In this document: piece after piece, positions 12,332-24,822 of the stretch
How positions within the stretch are numbered: the first letter of the stretch is position 1
Layout: every line of letters begins with the position of its first letter
Origin: Symsagittifera roscoffensis
Lineage: Eukaryota; Xenacoelomorpha; Acoela; Convolutidae
Assembly: GCF_963678635.1 (NCBI RefSeq)
Contig: NC_087069.1
Location: forward strand, 44,406,688-44,470,687
Direction of reading: 5' to 3'
Length of the DNA stretch: 64,000 nucleotides
The notes under the pieces: generated by a model
Seen by the model: only the letters and a program-made list of their open reading frames with translations
What the model was told of the DNA's origin: nothing
The model's database searches: none
Program-made: the position numbers and the translations under genes

Positions 12332-14779
12332 CCCATAATTTTATGAAAAATGATCGCAGGAGAGATCTTCATGAATTCGAGCTCAGGACAACAATAACTT
12401 TCAAATGATAATCCAAAGATTTGCCGAAAAAAGACTAGTTAGAAAGTCGAAATCTGCAGCAAAAAACTGCTCAGAGACACACATTCCCTCATTTTCTTCA
12501 AAAGTCGGAATAATATTTCAAATCGGGACAAATAATGCGCAATTTGTCTGAAAGTTTTTTTAGTCCTTTTGAAGAGCAAGCGGTAATCACCACCATTGAA
12601 TTTAATTTCACAAGTCTATTGGTATTCAAACCAAGTGTGGTTAAAATAGCCGTGATATAGTCTGGATTATTAAAAAAAAATTCAGAAGGGTCATTTGTGA
12701 TCCAAAAACTAAAAAGAAAGATGTCACAGGTAGGGGAAACAAAAAAGAAATTTTAAATTTTACCCTTTTAGGAGATCCGATTTTCCTGGTGAAGTGACGG
12801 TTTCGTCAATCCAATTACAGAGAATTGTAGATAATTTGTTGAATTTGGATTTCCCGGACCTTGTCGTTCAAAAACAGATGAAAAATTGACTCTTTCCAAT
12901 TAAAGCTGATGTACGTTAATATTCCCGCCCACCCCGCTCCCCCCTCACACAAAAAAAAATGTTTCACGTGTAATTATTGCTAAATGCGTGATGTTTTGAT
13001 GTAAAGTGTGAACTACAAGTCTGCTAACAAAGATCCGTTTTTCAACTTATGCGAACTTAGATTAAATTATGAAATAACGATAAAAATAATGTTTCAAAAA
13101 GAAAGTTCAAATGTGGGGGGGGGGGGGGGGAGTGGAAAAAGCCATGGAGAGCTATAGTTGGAAAAAGACGATAATTGTCTGTATGTAGCTCTGGCTTCCT
13201 GCTCCTTCTTGTCCGGTTGTCAAATCCGACGCGAACCTGGCAAGCTTCAGGCCTCCTCACATTTAATATCCAGGAATAATCAGTGGAGACTTTTTGGTAA
13301 ATTGTGACCGGATTTTTGTAATAACCTGATTTCAGTAGTAAAATGAGTATTTTTGATCAGTTTTCAGCCGCTGTAAGAACGCTTCAAGCTAAGTTTGGAG
13401 AGTTTTTGAGCCCCATATGGGCCGTTTTGCACCTTTTTTTTCGTTTTGAAAAACAATTGTTTAGAGGTACACTATGTGACTCCTGAATCGTTGTTTGTCT
13501 GTCGACGTCAAGTTGTTGATTATCGAAGACAGATGTAATGGCAATTTGACTTCTGCTCAAAAAACCGCGAAAACTTATCAATTTCAGAACTCATTGAGAA
13601 CAGACTGAAACTATATTAAACAAATAAAAAACAGACAAGAGTTTGTAAAAAAAATCCATCCCCCCACGAAATGTTTGCTTAGCGCATGTTGGAATTTGCC
13701 TGGCGTTGCCAATCAAAGATAGTTATCTTGCAAGATTGGCTCTTCTACTACCTAACATCCCCCCCCCCCCCCTTTTGAAGTTTGTAAATCTGCGGTCAAA
13801 TTAGGAAGTTTTTATATGGTATTTGTGGGTAAAAAGGCATCATGTCAGTTTTCATGACAAGCTGACAACGTGAACAAACATTAGAAAAATAAAAACTAGC
13901 CGGTAATCCGGGTTAATCCTGCCGATCATCACCGATTCAGCAGTGTCCCAGGATAATGCAAACTCCAGCGCTGAACTATTCACAGTTCACTGGAAATTAC
14001 AGCAAGGTCATTGATAACCCAGTAACTTTTCATCAATGTGTTAAGAAAAATCACCACAAAAACTGTCGAGGACTTGACCTTCAGACTTAGATTTTGTATA
14101 ATCAGCGCCATTTGGCCGAAACATTTTGTATATTTAAGTGTTTTCTCCAAAAATAGAACAACCAAGAGTTTTTTCAAATTAAAATAATCATTTGGTTAAA
14201 AAGATTTTGAGCCTGCATCCACTGCATTAGTAGGTTATTCTACCGTTAGTATAATTGGTATAATTTCGGATAAAATTTCAATACTCACTCAGAACTTATA
14301 GTAAAAACCTTGGACTTTTGTGAATGGCTAAAAAAATTTTAAAATTTATTAGTTAAAAATCGTGGCCTGTTTTTTTGGCAGTTTGAAGTTTATCTTATCA
14401 AATATAGTTATAAATGTGAGTGCACAAAAAATCATAACCGGTTGACCAAAATTTCTCATCATACAGTTTCCATATATGAAAAACTTCTTCCCAAACAGTT
14501 CCATACGTACAACAAAATGTGAAATCTCTGATTAGCATTTTTTATATATAGAAATTGTATGATAAGTTTTTTTCCAGAAACCTAGAGTTTGATTTTTTTC
14601 TCAATTTAGTTTCTAAAAATTTTTGAGTTATGTTCGTAACCGTACGCAAGTGACAAAAAACTTGGTTACTCAAAGCTGGAGTCACCAAAAGTTGGACGAT
14701 CTTGCATTTACATTGCATACAAAACGACTTGAATTGTCTTAGAGCTGTTTCACACAAATGATATAACGAAAGTAACAAG
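12332..14779. other. No gene; dispersed repeat and G/C homopolymer tracts
   Basis: There is no convincing frame. A run of 16 G (13115-13130) and a run of 14 C (13759-13772) stand out against the AT-rich background. About 13650-14180 is a diverged copy of 36945-37470, sharing TTGCAAGAT-GG-TCTTCT and GAAAATTACAGCAA words, so it is a dispersed repeat. The 14540-14780 stretch shares short words such as TGTATGATAAG with 35230-35570 beyond E1, so E1 sits between related flanks. Confidence 0.45.
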
Positions 14780-14783
14780 CTTT

Positions 14784-15192
14784 TGGAACCAGATATAAAC
14801 TATATTTATTATTGGTTATAAATTGGATATTTTATCTCTATAAAATATTTAATATTAACCAATCACGATCCATCTAACTAACAACCCACTTATTTGTAAG
14901 TGCTGAAATTACTTGTAATTTCAGCACCAGAGAGATTTGAATTTAACTTAGAAATTAGTTGCCTCTCCAAGAGACCTTTAGCAATCGCAATAAGCCAGTA
15001 TACTCTAGATCTATTGAGTCTAGCAGAGACTAGTTAAACACCCTGAGACTAGTAGATATAAGAGTAAGCTTAGGATCGGTATTAGACTAAGGAATTGCAC
15101 GAATCTATCCGGCCGAAAATAAGATAGCGTGACGAGCAGACGGTGTACCCTATCCGAAATTACTCTATGAGTTAGACCTCGAACATAACTCA
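14784..15192 (+). repeat. E1 5' LTR, 409 bp
   Basis: TG...CA boundaries agree with the 3' LTR at 34324-34732 base for base in length. It contains an inverted repeat around CAGCACTT-type words near 14900-14930 (AGTGCTGAAATTACTTGTAA followed by TTTCAGCAC). It is followed after two bases by a candidate primer-binding site. The preceding CTTT is repeated after the 3' LTR. Confidence 0.93.
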
Positions 15193-15194
15193 TC

Positions 15195-15210
15195 TGGTGC
15201 GACCATAAGT
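15195..15210 (+). promoter_or_regulatory. Candidate primer-binding site
   Basis: TGGTGCGACC begins two bases after the 5' LTR. A TGG start is expected for a site complementary to the CCA end of a tRNA. I cannot say which tRNA. Comparing the 18 bases from 15195 with the host tRNA set would decide it. Confidence 0.6.
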
Positions 15211-15285
15211 CTCGGACAAAACCTTAAAAAATAAATTAGCTTAGAACTAACAGATAGATTAGAAATAGACAAAAACATTTTCAAA

Positions 15286-15486
15286 ATGTTATATGACAAT
15301 AACTTAATTGAAATGTCTCTACGACTCAATAGATCAGAGCCGCTATTCCGTACAATACGAGAATTACCCGGTATTGGAAGAAGACCTCGGACGAGAGAGG
15401 ATCTACGACTACAAAGAAACTTAACATTAAGTTTCATGGTAGTACGGCAAAAGCCAACACAAGTTTTAATAATAGAATTTTACTAG
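15286..15486 (+). CDS. Small basic leader ORF, 66 codons
   Basis: An ATG at 15286 opens a 66-codon frame rich in Arg and Leu with no recognised domain, just downstream of the primer site and far upstream of gag. It may be an upstream ORF, a first coding exon, or chance. No second intact copy of this part of the leader exists in the window to test conservation. Confidence 0.25.
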   Translation: MLYDNNLIEMSLRLNRSEPLFRTIRELPGIGRRPRTREDLRLQRNLTLSFMVVRQKPTQVLIIEFY

Positions 15487-15886
15487 CAATGATTTAGGTT
15501 TTCATCTGCAAACATGAAAACCTCGAAGAAAAATCTTCAATGATTATTTCAGGCGCTAAACCCAATTTACTATTGTACAATAACGATTTATAAAAACACC
15601 TCAAATTGTTTCCTCTAAAACTGCAGTAAAATTCAAAAAGATATCTGAAAAATATATTTATTGAAAATAACAAATAAAAATTAGTTAACATGATCATAAA
15701 TTGATACTATATATAAATCATCCTGGCACCCCCAGCTTCATCACCTAAACATAACAGCAATCATTAAACCACTAATATCATAGAACACTAAACCTTTCTA
15801 TCAATTAAAATTAAATTATCTTTAAAGGCTTATCCAAATTTATACCTCTATTTAATTTCAACTTGTTCAATCTTAAACTAGATCAT

Positions 15887-15977
15887 CAAGGCTTACCTTG
15901 GATCTTCATCAAATAATTATTGTAAACCAATTTTATACCATAAAACTATATATCCTGATCATCAAGGCCTATCCTTG
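15887..15977 (+). promoter_or_regulatory. Paired leader hairpins of E1
   Basis: CAAGG-CTTA-CCTTG (15887-15900) and CAAGG-CCTAT-CCTTG (15963-15977) each lie inside GATCAT...GATC flanks and are 73 bases apart. The related leaders on the minus strand have the second stem as CAGGG/CCCTG, a compensatory A-U to G-C change. That supports a base-paired RNA structure. Confidence 0.6.
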
Positions 15978-16512
15978 GATCAAATAGAACACTTTTGTTC
16001 TCCCCCACCCAATAAATAAAGTGTCTAACGACCTCAAACGTCGATTCACTACCCAACCCTATCAAAGACCCAGGACTAATAGAAATTTTTCAATCACGCT
16101 AACCATTCAAATTAAGCTAAACAGTGAAGAACTTCGGTTATTCATCCTTCACTTAATCCCCCCCCCCCCCCTCTTACCTGACAAAGGCTAAATCTTAAAT
16201 CTTAGTAAGTATTAAAAAAGTATCTAACGAACTACCTGTGTTCTAATTATACCTGAACCTTGTGGATCGATTTACTATTCTCCAAACCTTGAACACAATC
16301 ACTACCCCTAAGCCCTAAGAAAGTTTAAGTAAGTTAACACCTTAACTTAGAATAGCCACGAAAAAGTAACAATCATTTCGGAATCGATATATACTTTTCT
16401 CTCCAACCCTGAATAAAAGACCCAGGTTAAGCTAACCAAAAAATCGTAAGGACTAACAGTCTAAGATATAAAGATCACTAATAACAATCTTGCACCCTTC
16501 ATCCTAACCCTA

Positions 16513-16967
16513 ATGTCACTGAACAATTTAGGAAATAAACAAACAATCGTACTACACAATTGTGAAATAAATAACGAAGCATACGATCTTGTAATTACAC
16601 CGCACAAACAAACAATCGGATATATTCGCACAAAACGTCACACTATAAAAAGAACAATTTTAAGTAAGCAAAGACAAATCACACGAAAAAGATTTTCAAA
16701 GCGTAGAAACGCAGTCTCCGAATCAGAAGTCAGCAATTTAGATGCACTTTGCAAACTCAAAGACACAGTAAAAAAAATCACCCAGTTCACGATCAATTAT
16801 ACTTTTCCGATTCAGAAGCTACATCCCATTCATCAAAACAAGTAAGAAAAAGAATAAAAAAGATATACAAAAATAAACCAGTACGTTTATACAGTTGGAA
16901 CCAACCAATCAGACACATTGATCATTACGCACTAACAGTCATAAAACGAAAAAATGAGCCAAAGTGA
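16513..16967 (+). pseudogene. Pre-gag basic ORF, frameshifted
   Basis: An ATG at 16513 opens a Lys/Arg-rich frame to about 16780 (KRHTIKRTILSKQRQITRKR, KRFSKRRN). A second frame (from 16749) then continues the basic composition (SKQVRKRIKKIYKNKPVR) and ends at 16967, 14 bases into the gag start at 16954. One frameshift at about 16770 explains the two pieces, giving an original protein near 150 residues. The short overlap with gag suggests coupled translation. No domain is recognised; nucleic-acid binding would fit the charge but is inference. Confidence 0.5.
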
Positions 16968-19900
16968 CGAAAGTCCAGACAAAGACTCTGTTTTCCCATT
17001 TATCATCAATTCACTCACTGAAGACAGAGGACAAATACAATTTTGCCATAATCTAATCGCAAATATATTTGAACAAGGAATTAGCCCATGTAAAGCCGAA
17101 TTCCCAAAATTTAAAATAAAAAGACAAATTGTCGATCATTATATAAAAAGAATATGTAACTTAACTCAACAAAATAGAATTTACACCATAGAACTCAGTA
17201 CAGCAAGTAAATTTCATGGCAAATATGTTATCCAAACAGACGATGTCGATATAGAATTTTCAAAAGTATTCGCAGAATACATTAAAAACATACAACATCA
17301 AAATTCACAGAGAGCAAATCCAATTTTCACTAACGATGTTTTTGCAATAATATATAATTATTTGTCTATACTAGAAAGAGCAGAAACCGAAAGCACATCA
17401 AGACACAAATATAAGAAATGAAATAACCGCAATCTCAGCATTTTTAAACACAATCCGTGAAAATTTTCAAACAATCAAATTTCACCAAATGTTAAACACG
17501 ATTTACAAAAAATTTTAGCATGGTTCATAATTGACTATTTTACACATAATATAGATTTAATTGCACAAGCAAGAAAAAACTTTAGACCTCAATGTACAAA
17601 TGATGACACTGTCATTGCCGAACAATCAGATTAGATTTGGGACCCTGATTGGTCTCATCCATTATTCCTGAACATTCCAATAGACATCTCAAATCAAACA
17701 ATAAGTACAATAGCTATTCACAAAGATTATGTAAAAGTAATTCCCCTTACAACAGATGCAACACCTTTTAATTATAACTCATTTTTACCCGATAGAAGAC
17801 AAAATAATAGTTTAAATTCAACTCTTGTACATTAAGAAAACTTAAATGGATTTAGAAATCTTACACAACAGGATATTCAAACACCATCACATTTTATAAA
17901 TGAAGAAATAGTTGAAACAATTGTAACAACTACACAGCAAAGTATTTCACACATCAAGTATTGCAAACATCCAAACCTTACAACGCCAAAACCAAAGACT
18001 TCAATATTACCACAAGTAACATTGCAATCTACGGTTAAAGCCTCGGTTGCTCCAAAATATTCACAAATGGATTACCAAACTTTTAGACCAATGACAAAAC
18101 CACCACAAAAACAAAGAACATTCACCAGAAGTAATTTTGCAGAACACAAATATAACTACGTCAATATATCACAAACATCTAAACCTCCTCGTAAAAACCC
18201 GCAAAATCGTTCATTTTTACAACGACAAAATTTCCAACAACAAACATCAAAATCAAATTTAGTAAATTTCAATGATAACCCACGAAATTCAACAGACCCA
18301 AGTGAAAATTACCCATTTTTCCAACAGAATAACTGTAAACAGCCATACCAAAATAAACAAAAAGCACCTTACTATACACCTAATTATTTATCATCAGATG
18401 ATGATGATCATTATCAACCAGATATTTTTGCACCATATACACAAGAATATCGTGCAAAACCACTTCGACCAAATCAAGCATCCCAAAAAACAAAATTTTA
18501 TCCACAAAACTTAGCTAATACACAAAAATCATCAACCGTTGCAAACGCATAATCCCACCTATACACCATCATATCAACCAATACAAAGGCAAAACCCAGT
18601 AAACACTGATTATTATCAACCAACCCAAATGCAAAATTAAATACCACTACCATATTATGTACAACAACATGAAATAACAAAAAATCAACCGACAAATTTT
18701 TCACAAATGCCAAATGCTGCAGAATCACTCCAGATGACTATGAATCCATACCTCATGGGTGGATCATCAATAACATCAAATAAACCATTGATGGTATTCA
18801 CAGGCACAGATCCTGAATATTCTGTAGAAGACTATTTAAACGCGGTCACAGCAAATCCAATTTTAAATATCGGACCTGAACCAATTAATACACCACTCCA
18901 TCAAAATTGGATACATAGACGCACAGCTTTAATCAAAACAACACTTGATGGCGCAGCCCAGAAATGGTTTTCGGTTTTACCAATAGACATAAAAACAGAT
19001 TGGAAAAGATTTGCACAAGAATTTTCAAAATTGTTTGATTCTGAAAGAAATAAACAACACCAAAGAGTTTTAAGTAACAAAATTCGCAGACTACCAAATT
19101 GGCAGTTAGAATCGAAACACTAGTTCAAAAAGCATGTTAACTTAACACTCATGATTATAAAAACACGAAAATGAGCGAAATTTTAATGATGACTCTAACA
19201 CCTCAATTAAAAAAATAGCTATTAAAAAGAGAGCATCACAGCCCTCATCAATTTGAGAACCAGATTTAGGTTTTAGGAATTTAGTTGATAAACTAGAATC
19301 AGAAAATCTCAAACTACAATACGTTAATAGAATGACATATATGAATTTTAAACATAAATGAGATAAAATCCCAATTTCAAAGGTAAACCATCTTTCAAAA
19401 AATGGTGTAATTATTGCCGAAGATACGGACACAGCATTGCCGAATGTTGACAAAAACAACAAGATAACCAGAACAAACCACAAAATCACAAAGAACCAAA
19501 TAAACCATTCTATCAATACATGAAAAAAGATCAAAATTTACCTAACAAAAATATACATAGTAATAAAGCTCTGGTAAACCACTCTTAAATGATTCAAATT
19601 ATTCAAGAAACCAATCACCTTATAACTCTAGTTATAGAGGTAGATCACCAGAATAAAGAAAAGCACGAAATTTCTCACAAAGTAGATATAGTCGATCAAA
19701 TAGCCAAAATAATCCATACAGAGCCAAAATAATCAATAATCAGTACAGAGCCAAAATAATCAGTAAGACCCAGTATAGAAACAACTAATCACATTCAAAT
19801 TCAATCTAAACAGAAGAGAATATTCATCTAATACCAATTCCCATTCAAACTCTGGGAATGGACACTACTCAAGCGATAGATCACGAAATTCATCATACAA

Positions 19901-20615
19901 TAGAAATAGAAACTATTCAAATAAAAGGAATAGAAGTTATTCAAACAATAGAAATCAATGTTACCAAAACAATAGATCAAGAAACCACTCATACAACAGA
20001 TCTAACTATCAACTAAACGATAACAATTACTAAAACAGATCACGAAACAACTCACAAAATAGGGACCCCAAGTATAACAATCGAAGGAATTATTCTCAAT
20101 CCCCCTATAGAAACAATAATCGCTACCTCGATTCCCAACACCAATATAGAAGTAATACACCGAAACATCAACGACAAATTAATCAGGTACAAGCAACTGA
20201 AGAAACAACTTCAGATCCCCCTGGTAATGACAATACAGAAAATACCGAATTACAATTAAACCACATTGATTGTGAATCAACAGACAGCGAAATTGATACA
20301 AATAACACTATCTCAGTTAATATGATCACAGTCGAAAACGACTACGAACCCATTGTATACGAACAACCCTTCACTTCACACATTTACGAAAATCAATCGG
20401 AACTTCTTCAAGACACTAGACCCATAAGTAACAATGTACCAGTTGAACAGAATGTAAATGAAATAAACACAGTAGCCAATAACAAAAAACAACGCTCGAG
20501 TACAAACCACATTTATCAATATATACAAAAAGAACAGCCAAGAGAAAAAATTTGGACAATTCCATTTCTCTTAGAAAGCCCAAAAAGTAAAAGAATTTCA
20601 ACCACCAGATCTTGA
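16954..20615 (+). pseudogene. gag: gag (long), broken
   Basis: It begins MSQSDESPDKDSVF at 16954 and is interrupted at 17422, 17632, 17833, 18550, 19121 and elsewhere. Parts in order are: an N-terminal region of unknown type (to about 17830); a Gln/Asn/Pro/Lys-rich linker (18020-18700); a retrotransposon gag capsid domain (18707-19123, containing VFTGTDPEYSVEDYL and TLDGAAQKWF); a CCHC zinc knuckle C-x2-C-x4-H-x4-C (19406-19447); an Arg/Asn/Ser/Tyr-repeat tail (about 19860-20160); and an acidic segment (20220-20600). The capsid domain packages the RNA. About 1,200 codons is long for this family. The large N-terminal extension before the capsid domain is unusual. Confidence 0.8.
19406..19447 (+). 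other. CCHC zinc knuckle of E1 gag
   Basis: Codons give C-N-Y-C-R-R-Y-G-H-S-I-A-E-C, a canonical nucleocapsid knuckle for RNA binding, directly followed by a TGA stop in this copy. Confidence 0.85.
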
Positions 20616-20990
20616 AATAGATTTTTTAATTGACTCAGAGCAGAATCAAATATTATTAACATCCCTACTTGGAATGAAATCAAAACGTTACACCCAATCT
20701 TAACACCTATAAAAACAGCCAGCAGATTAGCAACAGCACAAGGCTCAACATTAGTAAATTATGGAAAAATCCAACTTTTCCTTGTTCCCACTAAACAATG
20801 GAACAAAACAAAATACTAAGCAAACCATTTAAACAAACATTTCACATAACAGACATAAAACACAATATCAATGGCATACCATTTATAACTAAGTATATTC
20901 CCACAATAAACATTTTAATAGCAAACTCCATATAAAAGATAAGTACACAAGAATAAAAAATACATCCTTAACATTCTTTCAAAAATTAAA
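20590..20990 (+). pseudogene. Aspartic protease, broken
   Basis: The frame reads IDFLIDSE then, shifted by one, AESNIINIPTWNEI and ASRLATAQGSTLVNYGKI. This is the D-S-G-A active-site loop with the Gly codon lost, plus the following strands of a retropepsin-like protease. The frameshift falls exactly at the catalytic loop. Separate stops follow before RT. No second catalytic domain is visible, as expected for a protease that works as a dimer. Confidence 0.7.
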
Positions 20991-21174
20991 CAAACAATTT
21001 TTACAATTTACAATTTTTAGATATATGGTAATCCACAATTCTTGTTGAAGAATTATCAATAAACAATATAATAAGCAACAAAAAAAAGAAACACTGACTA
21101 TTTCACAAAACAAAATTTTTAAACCAACGTTTAAAATATCACATTATACAGAAGAACAACAAAAGTTTTTAACA

Positions 21175-22755
21175 ATGTTTAATTTTCAACATTCTCATAT
21201 AACACAAATTGAGTTCGACAAATTAGCCGAACTAGTATTAAATTATCTAACAATTTATACAACATCAAAATTCGATGTTAGAAAAATTAGTTCACAGCTA
21301 CATTTACCTTTAAAACCTGACGCAATTTTCAGAAAGCAAAGAGGAAGTAAAGTACCAATACATTTACAAGATAAAGTAAACAGATTACTTGACATTTTAG
21401 AACAATATGAAATTATATCACCAGTAAATAAAGAAGAACAACCAAAAGGTAAAACCTTTATCAACCCAGTTATCATCTTAGCTAAGGGGGAATCACTAAA
21501 AATCGTTCTAGATGCTAGATACCTCAATTCACTAACTGACGAATATAAATGCAATTGGCCCATTGAACCTATTCAAGTAATTCTAACAAAAATGAATGGT
21601 AAATATTTCACAACCGCAGATATTAATATCAATCAAATGCCAATAGATGAACAATCACGACGGCTAACACAATTCGTCATTGGAAATCAACAAAACGAAT
21701 TCAATAGAATATTCTATGGAATATCCATAGGACCAGCATCTTTTTCAGCTTTTCTGAGTAAAATTTTTAGACCACTGATACTCAAAAAACATGCAATCAC
21801 ATACTTAGACGTTGTTTTCATGCAGTCACAAACGAAAGACGAAATGTATATAATTTTAGAACAATATCATCAAATACTCAAAAATGAAAACATGAAAGCA
21901 GTCCCAGACAAATCACATTTCTTCCTAACACGCGTAAAGTTTCTTGGCAACATTATTGAAAGAAACACAATTACTCCGTTGAAATCATAAATACATGCAA
22001 TTCAGAAACTTCAACCACCTACAAATAAAATGAAAATCCAAGAATTCCTTGGAATGTTGAATTTCTTAAGTAAATATGTTTACAAAATGCAATTATACTT
22101 AAGACCTTTCTATAACATCCTTCGACAGCAAAATAACTTCGAATGGACTACCGAACATCAAACAAGATTCAAAGAAATTGAAAAACTGTTAACAGAACAA
22201 AAATCAAATACAATCCCAGATCCATATCAACTGTTTTACGCAATGTGCGATGCTTCAAATTTTGGCATCGGCGCAGCATTACTACAATCACACTGTGGAA
22301 CAAATAAAATGAATCTTATATCTGCAAACCCTCGCTTATATACACAAGCTGAACTACGACTCTCTACTCTCATGAGAGAATGCACAGCTATAATATACAC
22401 ACTTACCGAACAAGAATTTCTGATACTTGGATCAAAACATCCAACAGTTCTATTTACAGATCACAAACCAATAATATTTCTTTTCACACAGAAATCAAAC
22501 CCAAACCATAGAGTTTACAGATTTCAATTAATTTTAATGAAACTCCCAAACTTACATATAGTTTGGACAGCAGGAAAAAATCTTGTACTACCAGATACAT
22601 TAAGTAGAAATACAGCACCTGAACTACTTACACGAAAAACTGCAGTTGAAATATCACAAAATATTAAATTCTATCTTGCAAAAAATGAAACATCACCAAG
22701 ATTAGAATGCAAATATGCAGTAAAAACTGATATAGATCAGTCGAAAAATATATAA
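21175..22755 (+). pseudogene. pol: Reverse transcriptase and RNase H, one stop, altered active site
   Basis: The RT part (21175-21990) shows KPDAIFRKQRGSKVP, the palm strand KYFTTADININQ (first Asp), IGPASFSAFLSKIFRP and the catalytic box, which reads Y-L-D-V instead of Y-x-D-D. The second metal-binding Asp is therefore lost. A TAA at 21988-21990 separates it in the same frame from RNase H (22030-22755), which has MCDASNFGIG (Asp), TLMRECTAI (Glu), LFTDHKPI (Asp) and LPDTLSRN (final Asp), all in place. Domain order RT-RH before integrase is that of Ty3/gypsy. Both the stop and the Val make this copy inactive. Confidence 0.9.
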
Positions 22756-22918
22756 CTTACAACATTTCCCACTCTATTTAGATTGTTAAAATAATCACTA
22801 TGAAGTAGATCTATTAGGAACATCCACATTCAAACTAATTCCTTATTCACATTGGATAAAAAATGATACCCAACAAAAGACAACCAAACAACATCCACAC
22901 AAAAAAAACACCTTTCCA

Positions 22919-24822
22919 TTGATTGAAAAAGAAAATTTAACTGACAAAATAAATTTATCAGGACCCCCAATAAAAGATTTAAAATACACATTAAATCAAG
23001 TTTTTGATCTTCATGACCCACTTGACACAATTTCCTTATCAAAATTAGAAGTCGAAAATATTTTTCTACCACCAACAGAAAAAATTACACTACAGTTATT
23101 ACAAAAATATCAAAATTTTGATCCCGTAATTCGACAACTCAAATCATGGCACAAGTATATAACTAAGCCAACAAAAGCTGATGCAACAATATTAAGAAGT
23201 AAAACACTCCTCCGATACTTTAGAAAAAATAATAATACAACTATTAATGAAATTACAGATCTTTTAGAATATCAGACACCTGATTTTAAAGTACACTGCC
23301 TCCCCCTCAGTTTGATGCTGATAGCATTTATTATATCCCATACACAACATACAAAAGGACACTCAGGATCAGAAAAGACATATTCAAATTTTTCACAAAA
23401 ATTTTACTTCCCAAATGCACCAATTTGGATTTAAGTTTTATGCAACGATTGCTTAACATGTCAATTAAATAAACCTTATCCAAATCAAAAACAAATAGCA
23501 CCAAAACAAAATTTTAAAGGACAAAGTCTATATTTCAATCATAGAATTTCATTTGACACAAAAGGACCAATTTAACCATCCTCCGAAGGAAAATCTTATT
23601 TTATTGTAATTGTTGATGCGTTTACGCACTACATAGCATTCAACCTGGAACCACATTGTAATGCTTTTTACGCATATACAACACTTTACGAACATTGGAT
23701 AGCTAAATTCGGACTACCCGAAATACTAGTCACAGATAAGGGAACAGAATTCATCAATAACGAAATCATCACATTATGCCACCCGAATAATATTAAATAT
23801 AAATATCTCATGCACCTTGGACAAATGGATTAGTCGAAGGTATGAACCGTTTACTACAAGAATATCTTCGATGCAGCATTAATGGAAATGATACACGATA
23901 CACTGAATGGTCAACAGATGTAAAATTATTCCCATTATCCTATAATTCACAAATCACAACAACTCTAGGAATGTCACCATACAAAAAGGTTTTCAATCAA
24001 AAGCCGCGTAAACCAATTATGTTTACAGCAAATGCTCATGAAAATCAACAAGTATATTGCCAACCAAACAAAGATTCAATTTGCTATAATCTACCCTTAC
24101 ATACACATGATGAAGATCACTTTCATCATCCACAAATTTTAAAATTAGCTTCTTGTACACATACCGAATGGATTTTAAATAGAGATAAAAAAAACATAAT
24201 GAAATCTACCAAAAGTAACTAAGAAATTGTTACAAAGGCAAAAAAAACAACCAAATTAATTCACGCTTCATGCCAGCCACAGACCTAAAATTTGGAACAT
24301 TTGTCTTAATACCTAATTTTAATACACAAAAAGGAATCTCCAAAAAATTACAACCACTTCGAGAAGGACCCTACCAAATAGTTGATAAACCTACTGAAGT
24401 AACATACAAACTTACTGATTCAAATAAAAAAGAAGTCGTTCAACACCGCAACAACTTAATACCTTATTACCCATAAGAATACGTACTCCGCGAACTAACT
24501 CAATTATATTCTTTCACAGGCTTACATATCGTTCAAAATAACCCATAAACGGAACAAAATCAAAACGTTAATATCCAAAACAATCAAAAAACAACCCAAC
24601 AACAAAGGCAAACCCTCAAATATCAAACATACCACAACCAAAAACATCTTATCAAGAAAAAAAATAGAAAAATGACAGAAAAAAATCCTAACACAGGATC
24701 AAAAACAAATATCCGAACATAGAGAATCATCACGACTTAGAAGTCGACCACGAAAAAATTATAAAACATTCATCCCACAATCTAAAATATTGAAGAAAGT
24801 TGATTTTCAAAAACAACTTTAA
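22919..24822 (+). pseudogene. pol: Integrase with GPY/F module, broken
   Basis: An N-terminal zinc-binding segment has HTQHTKGHSG and, after a stop at 23435, CNDCLTCQ. The catalytic core has SFDTKGPI (first Asp), LVTDKGTEF (second Asp) and, past a frameshift near 23820, GLVEGMNRLLQEYL (Glu). A GPY/F module follows (24270-24476, LREGPYQIVDKP). A basic tail with RSRPRKNY ends near 24822. The enzyme would join element DNA to the host with a 4-bp stagger, matching the CTTT duplication. There are at least four breaks. Confidence 0.9.

Larger units (their letters stand above)
15193..16512 (+). promoter_or_regulatory. E1 5' leader, about 1.3 kb
   Basis: Non-coding region between LTR and the first conserved ORF. 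It contains the two hairpins at 15887-15900 and 15963-15977, a 14-C tract (16158-16171), and blocks conserved in the minus-strand leaders at 8261-10650. A leader this long is unusual for gypsy elements and resembles the packaging and dimerisation regions of retroviruses; that function is inference. Confidence 0.6.
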
